DNA of 64,000 nucleotides from a virus, in the IMG/VR virus record IMGVR_UViG_3300032116_021241, positions 39,947-103,946 of that record. The stretch is one strand, 5' to 3'. Positions 17,004-25,063 of the stretch are shown here, in pieces. A program made the translations under genes and the position numbers. Each line of letters starts with the position of its first letter. The stretch's first letter is position 1. The notes beneath the pieces are model-generated. The model saw only the letters and a program-made list of their open reading frames with translations, was not told the origin of the DNA and did no database searches.

Positions 17004-17357
17004 ATGAAGACAAATAAAATTACAAAAGATTTTATTTTAGAATCAATTGAAAAACAAGCTAAAATATACGCTAGAAAAGCTGAGCTTTATGATCTTATAA
17101 AAGAAGTTAATGAAGAATTAAAAAGTTTAAATGAAAATTCTCCAGTTGCATCTTTTGGTTTTATAGCATCTAATGATGCTTTTGGAAGAAGTAAAACTGG
17201 TTTTGCCTCTACTCCTAATATTTCTTATATAGCTCAACTTGAACAAGAAATGAATTCTAATAATATAAATGAAGAAAATCTAATGGAAATAGATGAGTTG
17301 AAAAAAGAAAACGAAACTCTAAAAAAAGAAATCGAAGATTTAAAGAAGAAAAAATAA
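17004..17357 (+). CDS. Small coiled-coil protein of unknown function
   Basis: 117 residues, family not recognised. The N-terminal half is a charged helix (about residues 1-45), the middle is a Ser/Gly/Asn-rich stretch with ASFGFIASNDAFG and TGFASTPN, and the C-terminal 30 residues form a Lys/Glu heptad coiled coil (MEIDELKKENETLKKEIEDL). No membrane segment or catalytic motif is visible. It is the first gene of a short plus-strand unit with the acidic protein at 17411. The two charged helical proteins could both belong to the prohead core, but that is inference from context. Confidence 0.65.
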   Translation: MKTNKITKDFILESIEKQAKIYARKAELYDLIKEVNEELKSLNENSPVASFGFIASNDAFGRSKTGFASTPNISYIAQLEQEMNSNNINEENLMEIDELKKENETLKKEIEDLKKKK

Positions 17358-17410
17358 TTTTTTCACATATTTAATATTATATACACAAATTAATAAAAAA
17401 TTCAAATAAA

Positions 17411-18055
17411 ATGAAAATCACAAAATCACAGCTTGTGCAAATTATAAAAGAAGAAGCAGATTCTTTCAAAAAAGAATTAAAACTTAAAAAAGAATTAGCT
17501 GAAATTGAAAAGCAATTGAACGAAGTTCATGCAAATGGAGAAATGAGTTCTACTGAAGATGATGGAGTTCATTCTGGTCAGAGAAAACCAGTATTCAAGA
17601 AAAAGGGAAGTCATTTGATTGAAGTAGAAGATGAAGGTAATGATCAAGAAGCTTTGTTAAATGCTTTAAAAACAATTGCATCTGCTTGTGGTTTGACTGG
17701 TACTATTGAGTTAGATTCTGAAGAAGAAGTTGAAATGGGTGATGAAGAAGATGTTGATGTTGATGTAGTTGAGCCAGAAACTTCTGATGAAGAAGGTGAA
17801 GAGGATGAAGAAGGTGAAGAAGAGAAAGAAGATGAACAAGAAGAAGGTGAAATAGAAGAAGTAGATATGGAAGAAGAATCTATGGAAGAAGGTGAAATGG
17901 AAGAAGAAGGCGTTAAAGAAGAAGGTGAAATGGAAGAGGAAGGTGTTAAAGAAGAAGGTGAAATGGAAGAAGAAGGTACCAAAGAAGAAAATAAAATCAT
18001 GAACGAATCTTTCGAAAGAAAGAGAATGATGGAATTGGCAGGTATCAAGAAGTAA
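17411..18055 (+). CDS. Very acidic repeat protein, candidate prohead core or internal protein
   Basis: 214 residues. The N-terminus MKITKSQLVQIIKEEADSF is a short helix motif often seen at the start of virion-associated proteins of large marine phages. Residues 100-193 are almost entirely Glu/Asp with few other residues and include three perfect-length 11-residue repeats of the type GEMEEEGVKEE (161-193). The C-terminus NESFERKRMMELAGIKK is a basic helix ending in the ELAGI motif. A basic tail on a strongly acidic body recalls the core and internal proteins of T4-like proheads, but no family match is certain. A strong terminator follows at 18092-18120. Confidence 0.65.
   Translation: MKITKSQLVQIIKEEADSFKKELKLKKELAEIEKQLNEVHANGEMSSTEDDGVHSGQRKPVFKKKGSHLIEVEDEGNDQEALLNALKTIASACGLTGTIELDSEEEVEMGDEEDVDVDVVEPETSDEEGEEDEEGEEEKEDEQEEGEIEEVDMEEESMEEGEMEEEGVKEEGEMEEEGVKEEGEMEEEGTKEENKIMNESFERKRMMELAGIKK
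17891..17989 (+). repeat. Three 33-bp in-frame tandem repeats
   Basis: Three consecutive 33-bp units encode GEMEEEGVKEE, GEMEEEGVKEE and GEMEEEGTKEE in the acidic protein. The third copy has Val to Thr at unit position 8 plus silent changes. Flanking sequence at 17870-17890 is a related but degenerate unit. The tract is likely to vary in copy number by slippage or recombination. Confidence 0.9.
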
Positions 18056-18091
18056 ATTACCACTACCAAATCAATATATATAATTTGAATT

Positions 18092-18120
18092 AGCCCGAAG
18101 AAATTCGGGCTTTTTCTTTT
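18092..18120 (+). terminator. Rho-independent terminator after the acidic-protein gene
   Basis: A 7-bp GC-rich stem, gcccgaa at 18093-18099 pairing with ttcgggc at 18104-18110 around a 4-base loop, is followed by tttttctttt. It ends the plus-strand unit 17004-18055. Confidence 0.85.
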
Positions 18121-18140
18121 AATAATTTTTTATAAATAAA

Positions 18141-18165
18141 AAAACCCGAAAAAAATTCGGGTTTT
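18141..18165 (-). terminator. Rho-independent terminator for the zinc-ribbon gene
   Basis: A perfect 10-bp stem (aaaacccgaa 18141-18150 with ttcgggtttt 18156-18165, 5-base loop) has a run of A on its left side, which is a U-tract when read on the minus strand. It ends the minus-strand unit that finishes at 18187. Its core cccgaa matches the neighbouring plus-strand terminator. Confidence 0.8.
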
Positions 18166-18186
18166 GAAATATTTTATATAATTCAA

Positions 18187-18399
18187 TTAAAGAATTATAT
18201 TATTATTTTTTTGATACATTTCAAATGTAGATCCACAACAATTGCAATTATATACTTTTACTTTTTTAACTTTTGGTTGTTGATGTGATGACTCATTTAA
18301 TAGTTGATGTGAGTTTTCCACTATTGTTTTAATAGACTCTGTAAAAATTGGATTTGAGCAACCATTGGGACAATTAACTCTGTTTAGTAATTCTGACAT
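18187..18399 (-). CDS. Small zinc-ribbon protein
   Basis: 70 residues. Two cysteine pairs, CPNGC (about residues 10-14) and CNCCG (about 52-56), are spaced as in a treble-clef or zinc-ribbon fold. Between them lies a helix with ENSHQLLNESSHQQPK. Such small zinc ribbons in phages often bind nucleic acid or host RNA polymerase, but nothing here proves it. It is the second gene of a minus-strand pair with phoH (29-base gap), has a CTATTTATATA element 11 bases before its ATG, and is followed by its own terminator. Confidence 0.75.
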   Translation of the reverse strand: MSELLNRVNCPNGCSNPIFTESIKTIVENSHQLLNESSHQQPKVKKVKVYNCNCCGSTFEMYQKNNNIIL

Positions 18400-18410
18400 T
18401 TTACTTTTTT

Positions 18411-18421
18411 TATATAAATAG
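18411..18421 (-). promoter_or_regulatory. CTATTTAT-type candidate promoter element
   Basis: Read on the minus strand this is CTATTTATATA, ending 11 bases before the ATG of the zinc-ribbon gene. The same CTATTTAY core precedes several virion genes in this window. It also lies right after the stop of phoH, as expected for an internal promoter. Confidence 0.4.
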
Positions 18422-18428
18422 ATTAAAA

Positions 18429-19136
18429 TTATTTATATTTATCTAAAATTTTTGAGATAACTTTATTTCTAACTATGTCGTTCTCAGAAAATCTAAACAC
18501 CCCTATTTCTTCTAAATCAGATAATCTCGTCAGAGCATCATATAATCCAGTTTCTTTTGTGTCTTTGTATCTATCAGACTGTTCAAGATCTCCACTTATT
18601 ATAAACTTTGAATTATATCCTATTCTTGTTAGTAAAGTTTTTACTTGTCTTGGTGTTGCGTTTTGAAATTCTTCAGCAATTACTATGGCATTGTCTATAT
18701 TTATACCTCTCATAAAAGCAAGCGGTATAACTTTTATATATTCTCTTTCGATTAAACTTTGTACTCTATTTTTTCCTAATGCTTTTTCAAATAGATAAAT
18801 TGAAGAATAAATATACGGTTCCATTTTTTCCTCTAATGAACCTTTTAAATATCCAAGTTTTTCATCAGCTTCAACTGCTGGTGTACATAGAATAATCTGA
18901 TAAAAATCTGTATTTGGATTTTTTAAAAGCTCTAATGCTTTGAGAATAGATATCATCGATTTTCCGACACCCGCTGGTCCAGAACAAATAATTATTTCCT
19001 TATTATCTATGAGTTCTAAAAATTCTTTTTGACTATTATTTTTTGGTTGGAAATATAAATCTCCTATTAAAATTTCTAAATCTTTTTTGGTTTCATTTTG
19101 GTAACCACTGATTCTAGTCTTTTTCTTAGATGCCAT
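18429..19136 (-). CDS. phoH: PhoH-like ATPase
   Basis: 235 residues. CSGPAGVGKSMISILKAL (about residues 51-68) is the Walker A region and IILCTPAVEADEKLGYLKG (about 85-103) the PhoH-specific R/PxVEAxExLGxLPG-type segment. IVIAEEFQNATPRQVKTLLTR (positions about 131-151) is the Walker B/ QN-T motif, and FIISGDLEQSDRY the sensor strand. The usual DEaQN of Walker B reads EEFQN here, an Asp to Glu change. PhoH proteins are RNA/DNA-associated ATPases frequent in marine T4-like phages with unproven function. The gene is the first of a minus-strand pair and faces the plus-strand gene at 19255 across a 118-base gap. Confidence 0.92.
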   Translation of the reverse strand: MASKKKTRISGYQNETKKDLEILIGDLYFQPKNNSQKEFLELIDNKEIIICSGPAGVGKSMISILKALELLKNPNTDFYQIILCTPAVEADEKLGYLKGSLEEKMEPYIYSSIYLFEKALGKNRVQSLIEREYIKVIPLAFMRGINIDNAIVIAEEFQNATPRQVKTLLTRIGYNSKFIISGDLEQSDRYKDTKETGLYDALTRLSDLEEIGVFRFSENDIVRNKVISKILDKYK

Positions 19137-19254
19137 ATAAAATCATTTATTTATAAATATATTATAATTATTATTATATGTAATCAATTGATAAAATTAA
19201 TTTTTTAAAAGATTAATAATTTTAGTTGACTATTTATTATAATAAATTAGGATC
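19137..19254. promoter_or_regulatory. Divergent intergenic region, phoH / 19255
   Basis: 118 bases of nearly pure A/T with no open frame. On the minus side a TATTTATAAATAAATG stretch leads into phoH. On the plus side TTAGTTGACTATTTATTATAATAAATTAGG precedes the 19255 start and contains a CTATTTATT core. Promoters for both genes must lie here. Confidence 0.45.
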
Positions 19255-20133
19255 ATGAAAAAAAGAATTTCTATTGAAGAAATTGAGGATATAATTAAAG
19301 AAAAACTAAAACAAAATGGTGTTTTAGAGGTAATTAGTCAAGAAAAAATTTCTGAAATAAAAAATAAAATTAAAGATATTTTGGAAGCTGGTAAAAAACT
19401 TGATGAACAAGAATTAGATGTAAAACCTGTTCAAACTGTTAATCCTAATATTACTGTGAAAACTACAGAAGATCCTGAAAAAACAGATATTATAAAGAAA
19501 GAGACTGAGCTTGATATAAAAGAAAAAGAATTAATTAATAAAGAAATAGAATTAGAAGATAAAGAAAAAAAACTAGAAGATAAACAAGAGGAATTGAGCT
19601 ATAAGCCAGAAATTCCTGAAGTTTTAAGAAATATAAAACCCGGTGAAATTATTGTTTTTGATACTAATGAATTGAGTTTGGGGTTTGAAAATTTATCTAA
19701 CAGGAAATTCAGATTAAAATCAGATCCTGATGACAAGAAATCAATTAAAGATTTATGGTTGTTAAGTGCAATTACTAAAACAGACGTTTATAAAATAGAG
19801 TTAAAGAAAATTGGAGAACTGGATTTTAACCCATATGAAGGGACTACTGAATTTAAAAATATCACACAGTTTGATATAGAATCTACTAATGAAAGTAATG
19901 AATCTGATCATAATGTGCAATCAGCTGTGAAAAGTCAATTTCCTAATGAGGAACAAGAGATGTTAGATTCTGTAGAGCCGATTAAAAATGTTACTCAACC
20001 ATTAATGAATGTAAATGATTTAGAGAAAGAAAAATTTGAGAATAATTTTAAAGATGTGATTACTAAAATAGTCAGTGATCAACTTAATAAAATTAGTTCA
20101 GAGACCACTAAAAAAAATATTTTCAGTTTATGA
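19255..20133 (+). CDS. Coiled-coil protein of unknown function
   Basis: 292 residues, no recognised family. The N-terminal 50 residues are helical and charged. Residues about 80-115 form a strong Lys/Glu/Asp coiled coil with internal repetition (ELDIKEKELINKEIELEDKE). A globular middle (about 118-205) contains VLRNIKPGEIIVFDTNEL. The C-terminal 40 residues are again helical. Length and composition would suit a scaffold or head-core protein, but this is inferred only from position among small virion-like genes. Its TGA overlaps the ATG of the next gene. Confidence 0.6.
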   Translation: MKKRISIEEIEDIIKEKLKQNGVLEVISQEKISEIKNKIKDILEAGKKLDEQELDVKPVQTVNPNITVKTTEDPEKTDIIKKETELDIKEKELINKEIELEDKEKKLEDKQEELSYKPEIPEVLRNIKPGEIIVFDTNELSLGFENLSNRKFRLKSDPDDKKSIKDLWLLSAITKTDVYKIELKKIGELDFNPYEGTTEFKNITQFDIESTNESNESDHNVQSAVKSQFPNEEQEMLDSVEPIKNVTQPLMNVNDLEKEKFENNFKDVITKIVSDQLNKISSETTKKNIFSL

Positions 20134-20600
20134 TATCCGAATCATATAAAAATAGAATAAAAAAATTAAGTGGTATTAGACTTAATGAGGTAGAATTAAA
20201 TGCCACTTCTGGAAGGAGTGGTAAAAATACATTTGGATATTTTGTCGAAGAATACTTATTAAATGTAGGGGAAATTTTCTTTAATGATCTCAAGAAAAAA
20301 ATAAACGAAAACCAAAATAAAAATTTGGAAATAAAAAATTCCAATAATAAAATACAAAATAATTCAGTTTTAATAAATTTTCAAATAGAAGATACTACAG
20401 ATAGAAATAATATTGAAGAACTTGATTTCTCTATAACTTTTTTGGTAAAAATAGAGTCTAATTCTAATACTGTTGCTTTATTAAAATATGAAAATGTAAA
20501 TGACGAATTCAATCTGCAATCAAAACATTCAGAAAATGACTTGCAAGATTTTATAAATGAAATCACTTTGAGAGTGATTAATGTGGAAAAGACAAATTAA
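20130..20600 (+). CDS. Hypothetical protein with N-terminal SGI/AGI motif
   Basis: 156 residues, function unknown. The N-terminus MISESYKNRIKKLSGIRLNE resembles the C-terminal ESFERKRMMELAGIKK of the acidic protein at 17411, a short basic helix ending in (L/A)-x-GI. The rest is a mixed alpha/beta region with Asn/Lys-rich loops and a late FSITFLVKIES strand. No membrane helix is visible. It is translationally coupled to the upstream gene by ATGA. It may be virion-associated by analogy with other phage proteins carrying this short motif. Confidence 0.55.
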   Translation: MISESYKNRIKKLSGIRLNEVELNATSGRSGKNTFGYFVEEYLLNVGEIFFNDLKKKINENQNKNLEIKNSNNKIQNNSVLINFQIEDTTDRNNIEELDFSITFLVKIESNSNTVALLKYENVNDEFNLQSKHSENDLQDFINEITLRVINVEKTN

Positions 20601-20647
20601 TATTCTTTTTTTCTATATTTTAATTTAATTTAACAAAAACAATAAAT

Positions 20648-20965
20648 ATGATTTACTGGAAAATTACAAATTTATCAAATCAAAACGCTAAATTAATTGT
20701 TAGCACAGCACCAAACCATTCAAAAGGTTTAATTATAAAACCCGGAGAGTTTTGCCTATCTAATCCGAAACAAACCCCGGTGATGGATGCCCAAATAAGA
20801 AGAGGACTTATTAGTGTTGAAAAAGAATTTGATAATTCAAAATATGGATTTAAAATAGCAGAGGCTTATAATTTAGACATTCTAAATAATTTAATTCAGC
20901 AGGAAGAAGATAAAATGAAACAAGCTAAAATTGATGCTGAAAACTATATAAACAATCCTGAATAA
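20648..20965 (+). CDS. Small hypothetical protein, possibly virion-associated
   Basis: 105 residues, family not recognised. The first 45 residues look like a beta-sandwich strand pattern (IYWKITNLSNQNAKLIVST, then GLIIKPGEFCL), followed by QTPVMDAQIRRGLISVEKEF, and the last 30 residues form a charged helix. The K-P-G-E turn and the beta content suggest a small structural or neck protein, without proof. It lies 4 bases upstream of the next gene, in the same plus-strand unit as 19255 and 20130. Confidence 0.55.
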   Translation: MIYWKITNLSNQNAKLIVSTAPNHSKGLIIKPGEFCLSNPKQTPVMDAQIRRGLISVEKEFDNSKYGFKIAEAYNLDILNNLIQQEEDKMKQAKIDAENYINNPE

Positions 20966-20969
20966 TTTT

Positions 20970-21587
20970 ATGAAAGAAACTTTTAATTATATAGCAAATA
21001 ATTATACTTATATAGATTCAACTGAAATATCCAATATAACAACCACAACATCATTAACAGGTGTAAGTAGTTCTAATTCTGGATACATTACGTTGAGTAA
21101 TCCAATCACATACAATGGTACAGATTTCATTACTCTTCAGGGAAATACAACAGCAGGAATCAATACTAATATAGTTAATGTTGATAATTTAAATATCAAA
21201 CAATCTTTTATAAAAAATATTTTAGATAGAGTTATTGAAATTAGAAGTTTAACCAAAAAAGCTTTTTATGAATTTTTTGACATTAAAAAAATAGTTTATT
21301 ATAAAAACAGTACTAAAATTGTTTGTACAAAAAATGTGGATTTAGAATACATAGATGAACTTAAAGACACGTCAGAACTTTTGTTGGAATGTATTGACGT
21401 TCCTTTTGACGACTACAAAAAAAAAGCTATTAGAAAAACAGATAATAATATCAATTTAAACGGCAGTAATTCAATATGGGTTACTTCAGGTACTAATACT
21501 ATTACTATAAATAATTCAAACACTTATATAAGTCCTAATAATTTTAATTGGATTTACAATACAAATAATATAACTTATACGGCTTAG
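20970..21587 (+). CDS. Hypothetical Thr/Asn-rich protein, likely structural
   Basis: 205 residues with no recognised domain. The N-terminal 70 residues are rich in Thr, Ser and Asn with strand patterns such as GYITLSNPITYNGTDFITLQG, typical of phage virion proteins. A helix with IKNILDRVIEIRSLTKKAFYEF follows (about 77-98). The C-terminus is again Asn/Thr-rich and ends with an aromatic strand. It follows the preceding gene by 4 bases. Low-complexity Asn/Thr content fits a decoration or fibre-associated protein, but no function can be named. Confidence 0.5.
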   Translation: MKETFNYIANNYTYIDSTEISNITTTTSLTGVSSSNSGYITLSNPITYNGTDFITLQGNTTAGINTNIVNVDNLNIKQSFIKNILDRVIEIRSLTKKAFYEFFDIKKIVYYKNSTKIVCTKNVDLEYIDELKDTSELLLECIDVPFDDYKKKAIRKTDNNINLNGSNSIWVTSGTNTITINNSNTYISPNNFNWIYNTNNITYTA

Positions 21588-21638
21588 TATTTTATTTGTT
21601 TTTTTTATTTAGTATTTTTTGAGAAATAATTAAAAAAT

Positions 21639-22901
21639 ATGTCAGATAATCAAATTAAAATTTTAATGGTGCCAAGTGATTTGGCGGGTGTTGGTCATTA
21701 CAGAAATATTTGGCCCGGTCAAGAAATTAATAAAAAATTCGGTAATCAATTCAAAATTGAGATTGATCATACACCAGATTTTAATAATGTTGATTTTTTC
21801 GCTCAATTTGATATTGTTCATTTTCATAGACAGTTAGGTCCATTTGAAAATCAAGAAAAATTAATTAAGGAACTTAGAAGCAGAGGTGTTGTAGTTGTGA
21901 TGGATTTAGATGATTACTGGATGCCATCAAAAGATCATCCTATGTACGGTGCAGCCCTCAAAGAGAAATTGGCAGAGAAAGTTACTGCTACATTTAAAAT
22001 GGTAGATTATGTGACCACAACTACTGATATTTTTGCAAGTCATATTAAGAGATATAATCCAAATGTAAAAGTCGTTCCAAATGCTATTGATATGGCACAT
22101 CCTATGTGGGCTCAAGAGAATACAAAAAAAACAGACAGAGTTAGAATATCTTGGATTGGTGGTTCCAGTCATGCAAAAGATTTAGAGTTGCTTAAGAACT
22201 CTATGAATATATTGCACAATGACTCGAATTTGAGAAACAAATATCAAATTGTAATGTGTGGTTATGATATTCGTGGCTATATAACAGAAGTCGACCAAGA
22301 TGGTAATGTAATTAATAACAGAAAAATAACTCCTCAAGAAACAATATGGAACGTATTTGAAGGAGTTTTTACAGATAATTATAATCCTAATTTTATATCA
22401 GAAGATTATAAAAAATATTTATTGAAGTGTGAAAACGCTCAATTTAAAGGATTTGATGTTTATGAAGGACCATATGTTAGAAGGTGGACTCTTCCACTTA
22501 CTCAGTATGGAAAACACTATAATTATTGTGATGTTTGTTTGGCTCCCTTAGCTGAAAATACATTTAATGAAGTTAAGTCTGAATTGAAAATCATAGAAGC
22601 TGGTTTGACTAAGAAAGTTCTTATAGCACAAGAATATGGTATTTATAAAGAATTGATAAAGAATGGTGAAAATGGAATTTTAATTCCTAAATCTAAAAAC
22701 GTAAGAGGTTGGTATGAGGCAATTAGAAAGGTCGTAAACGATAAAGAATACAGAGAGAAATTAGCGAACAATCTTTATGAATTTGTGAAAGACAAATATA
22801 CTTTGGAGATAGTAACCGCAAATAGGGTTCAGTGGTATAAAGAAATTGTTGAAAAAGCTCAAAAAAATAAACCAATTCTTCAAGAGTCTTACTCAAACTA
22901 A
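21639..22901 (+). CDS. GT4-type (GT-B) glycosyltransferase
   Basis: 420 residues. ILMVPSDLAGVGHYRNIWPG (residues 8-27) is the GT-B N-domain start, and IVHFHRQLGPF and GVVVVMDLDDYW (about 88-99) follow. VVPNAIDMAHPMW (about 148-160) is the linker segment common in GT4, VRISWIGGSSHAKDLELL the C-domain start, and YCDVCLAPLAENTFNEVKSELKIIEAGLTKK (positions about 301-331) contains the E-x7-E donor motif. It stands alone among virion-type genes, away from the glycan operon. Relatives occur beside structural genes of other T4-like phages, which suggests glycosylation of a virion component; that role is inference. Confidence 0.88.
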   Translation: MSDNQIKILMVPSDLAGVGHYRNIWPGQEINKKFGNQFKIEIDHTPDFNNVDFFAQFDIVHFHRQLGPFENQEKLIKELRSRGVVVVMDLDDYWMPSKDHPMYGAALKEKLAEKVTATFKMVDYVTTTTDIFASHIKRYNPNVKVVPNAIDMAHPMWAQENTKKTDRVRISWIGGSSHAKDLELLKNSMNILHNDSNLRNKYQIVMCGYDIRGYITEVDQDGNVINNRKITPQETIWNVFEGVFTDNYNPNFISEDYKKYLLKCENAQFKGFDVYEGPYVRRWTLPLTQYGKHYNYCDVCLAPLAENTFNEVKSELKIIEAGLTKKVLIAQEYGIYKELIKNGENGILIPKSKNVRGWYEAIRKVVNDKEYREKLANNLYEFVKDKYTLEIVTANRVQWYKEIVEKAQKNKPILQESYSN

Positions 22902-22937
22902 TTAAATTTCTTAATATTTATAATTAAAAATATAATT

Positions 22938-23753
22938 ATGAAGAATATTAGTTTAAATTTTGGTTCTATAAAAGATACTATTTTTAGGTATTCATCGAAA
23001 ACCATTATAAACGAAGGAAAAACATCCAGTTTTGTCGATTTATTTGTTGAAGAATTAAAGAAAAAGCCAATTCTCAAACTTCAGTATTTGATCTATAAAA
23101 ATATAGAAAATGCTAATTTTAAGAAAGAATACCTTGCTGAAAGATATTTGAATCAAAATATAAACTTGATAAAAGATTATAATTGGAATGATATTTTGAA
23201 GGAAAATAAAGATTTTAGAGTTGATATTCTTAAGAATTTCCATGTAGAATCTTCTCCGGAAAAAGCAGGTCTCTTTGAATCAATACATATTCTGATCAAA
23301 TCTAAAACAATGAAAAATTTTAATGATTTAGATGATGAAAACAGGTCATATGAAACAGTAATAAATTATTTGACCAGAGATATAGAAGTAGAAAAAAGCT
23401 CATTACAAGAAAATAAAACTAACGAAGAAATAGAGTTTCCTAAATTATTATCTTGGAAGTATGTGACTGAACTTGCAGTGAACAATTTTAACGAAAGATA
23501 TTCTCACTTAAATGAATCAGAACAAAATTTAGTTAAAATTCTTATGTCTGAAGAAAATTACAAGGTAAATTATTTAGAGGATTTAAAACAAGAAAATCTT
23601 ACATTGATAAATACTTTTCTCACTAATGCAGTTGATTCTGAAACAGCAAACAATCTCAATAAATTTAAAAATAAAATAGAGAATTTAACGAACTCAAACT
23701 TAGATGAATCTATTATAAATCTCTATGAATTGAATTTGAACCTGAAAGATTAA
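22938..23753 (+). CDS. Hypothetical alpha-helical protein
   Basis: 271 residues, not recognised. The whole chain is predicted helical with Lys/Glu/Asn-rich segments. Short conserved-looking stretches are SSFVDLFVEELKKKPILKLQ (about 30-49) and GLFESIHILIKSKTM (about 112-126). There is no signal peptide, membrane helix or catalytic motif. It is the last gene of the plus-strand unit and ends just before a bidirectional terminator. A TATTTATAATTA element lies just upstream of its ATG. A head-scaffold or chaperone role is possible but unsupported. Confidence 0.6.
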   Translation: MKNISLNFGSIKDTIFRYSSKTIINEGKTSSFVDLFVEELKKKPILKLQYLIYKNIENANFKKEYLAERYLNQNINLIKDYNWNDILKENKDFRVDILKNFHVESSPEKAGLFESIHILIKSKTMKNFNDLDDENRSYETVINYLTRDIEVEKSSLQENKTNEEIEFPKLLSWKYVTELAVNNFNERYSHLNESEQNLVKILMSEENYKVNYLEDLKQENLTLINTFLTNAVDSETANNLNKFKNKIENLTNSNLDESIINLYELNLNLKD

Positions 23754-23771
23754 AAAGTTTTTTTTAAAAAT

Positions 23772-23796
23772 AAACCCCCTAATTGGGGGTTTTTTT
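23772..23796. terminator. Bidirectional Rho-independent terminator
   Basis: An 8-bp stem (aaaccccc with gggggttt, 5-base loop at 23780-23784) is flanked by an A-run on the left and a T-run on the right. It separates the convergent genes ending at 23753 (plus) and 23795 (minus), whose last codons it touches. Confidence 0.85.
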
Positions 23797-24631
23797 ATTG
23801 TAGGTTATACTTCTTTCTGTGTTCTACCATTAAATCAACTATTATTTTACGAGTTTGGGTTGTGAACTCACCCTTGGTCATAATCCAATCATAATAAGAT
23901 TTATCTTTTTCAAGAACTAATGTTACTGATTGACCTTGATATTTGCCAAATCCAAATACAGGAATATTGTCAGTATTTAATTTAATTGTTCCAGCAAAAT
24001 CTACACTATCAAAATCTTTTGTAAAATCAGATAAAGCTTGAACATCGTTAATAACTGGTTCACTAATGACACTATCATCCTTTTCAACACAATCAATTCC
24101 AGAATAATGATCTAACATTGATTCTAATACCTCTACGGTGGCTTTTACGTCATTTAAAGCATCGTGGGCACCTTCTAGGTTCTTTTTACAATAAAATTGA
24201 TATGCAGCCTTTAAATCACGTCTTTCCATTCTGTGGTAAATTCTTTTTACATCTACACACCTTCTATCAGACATATCCAATTCAAAACCTGCCCTAGCAA
24301 ATTCCTCCATTAACATAGGAATATCAAATCTATTGCCGTTAAAGGTGCAAAAATCAGAATCTCCTATTAGATCAAACAAGGATTTAGCAATTCTATCGAA
24401 TGTGGGTTGGTCTTTGACCATATCGTCAGTAATGTGATGGACATCACTGGCTTGTTTTGGAATCGGAATTTCGGGATTCACTAATCTAGATTTGACTAAT
24501 TTTTCCCTGCCATCAGCAAAAATTTTGATTATTGCCAACTGAACAATTCTGTCGTTTTTAACACTTAATCCCGTAGATTCAATGTCAAAACAAATAAGGT
24601 CTTTTTCTAAATTTAATTTCATATTTGCCAT
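23795..24631 (-). CDS. DnaQ-like 3'-5' exonuclease
   Basis: 278 residues. LICFDIESTGLSVKNDRIVQ (about residues 12-31) is ExoI with the catalytic D-x-E, HHITDDMV the second conserved helix, CTFNGNRFDIPML (about 95-107) ExoII, and AHDALNDVKATVEVLE (about 154-169) ExoIII with the H-x4-D signature of epsilon-type nucleases. A C-terminal domain of about 60 residues (VFGFGKYQGQSVTLVLEKD, then YDWIM) resembles the small domain fused to DnaQ in Bacteroidota. It could proofread or act in repair. A TATATTTGC element 12 bases before the ATG matches the Bacteroidota -7 box, so it probably starts its own transcript. Confidence 0.92.
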   Translation of the reverse strand: MANMKLNLEKDLICFDIESTGLSVKNDRIVQLAIIKIFADGREKLVKSRLVNPEIPIPKQASDVHHITDDMVKDQPTFDRIAKSLFDLIGDSDFCTFNGNRFDIPMLMEEFARAGFELDMSDRRCVDVKRIYHRMERRDLKAAYQFYCKKNLEGAHDALNDVKATVEVLESMLDHYSGIDCVEKDDSVISEPVINDVQALSDFTKDFDSVDFAGTIKLNTDNIPVFGFGKYQGQSVTLVLEKDKSYYDWIMTKGEFTTQTRKIIVDLMVEHRKKYNLQ

Positions 24632-24642
24632 TTTTATCCAAG

Positions 24643-24650
24643 CAAATATA
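24643..24650 (-). promoter_or_regulatory. Bacteroidota-type -7 element upstream of the DnaQ-like gene
   Basis: Read on the minus strand this is TATATTTG followed by C, a perfect TAnnTTTG. No TTG is visible at the expected 19-21 base spacing upstream, so the call rests on the -7 box alone. Confidence 0.35.
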
Positions 24651-24661
24651 ATAAAAAAAAA

Positions 24662-25063
24662 TTAAATCTCAGTTATATCAAATTCATCAAGAAGACAACT
24701 TTCTCCATCCTCTCCGAAATTTCCAGTATTTTTGTCGGTAATCCAACCTCTGAAAAAAGCATAATATCCAGTTTTAATATTTCCGTCAGGATACGATTCT
24801 AAATAAGCCTCTGTACCTTGATCAAACCATTCGTTTGGTTTTGTAATAAATCTATAGTTTTGTCTGTAGATCTTATAAGGATAATTATCGTCTAGTTTGA
24901 AGTAATCTATAAATCTATCCTCAAAAATATTGAACCATTTATTGTTAATAATAATAAAATGTTCATAAGAACCCTTTCCATCATACCATAAATAAATGAT
25001 ATCATTATTTTTTAGTTCTTCAATTTTTATCTCTTGCCAAAAAGGTTTATTGAATTCAATCAT
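24662..25063 (-). CDS. Hypothetical protein
   Basis: 133 residues, family not recognised. Aromatic- and acid-rich, with short strand-like segments IIYLWYDGKGSYEHFIIIN (about 22-40), YPYKIYRQNYRFI and GYYAFFRGWI, and an acidic C-terminus (GEDGESCLLDEFDITEI). The pattern suggests a small beta protein. It overlaps the stop of topA by ATGA at 25063-25060, so it is co-translated with topoisomerase I and lies just upstream of the exonuclease gene. No function can be named. Confidence 0.6.
   Translation of the reverse strand: MIEFNKPFWQEIKIEELKNNDIIYLWYDGKGSYEHFIIINNKWFNIFEDRFIDYFKLDDNYPYKIYRQNYRFITKPNEWFDQGTEAYLESYPDGNIKTGYYAFFRGWITDKNTGNFGEDGESCLLDEFDITEI

Noticed and set aside
17644-18069. Minus-strand 141-residue Ser-rich open frame
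   Set aside because: It is the exact antisense of the Glu/Asp repeat region (GAA read as TTC/TCT); composition is an artefact of the repeats.
18413-18420. TATAAATA on the plus strand, identical to the T4 late-promoter box
   Set aside because: It points away from any plus-strand gene and into antisense of phoH; on the other strand it is part of the CTATTTATATA element, which fits the gene direction better.
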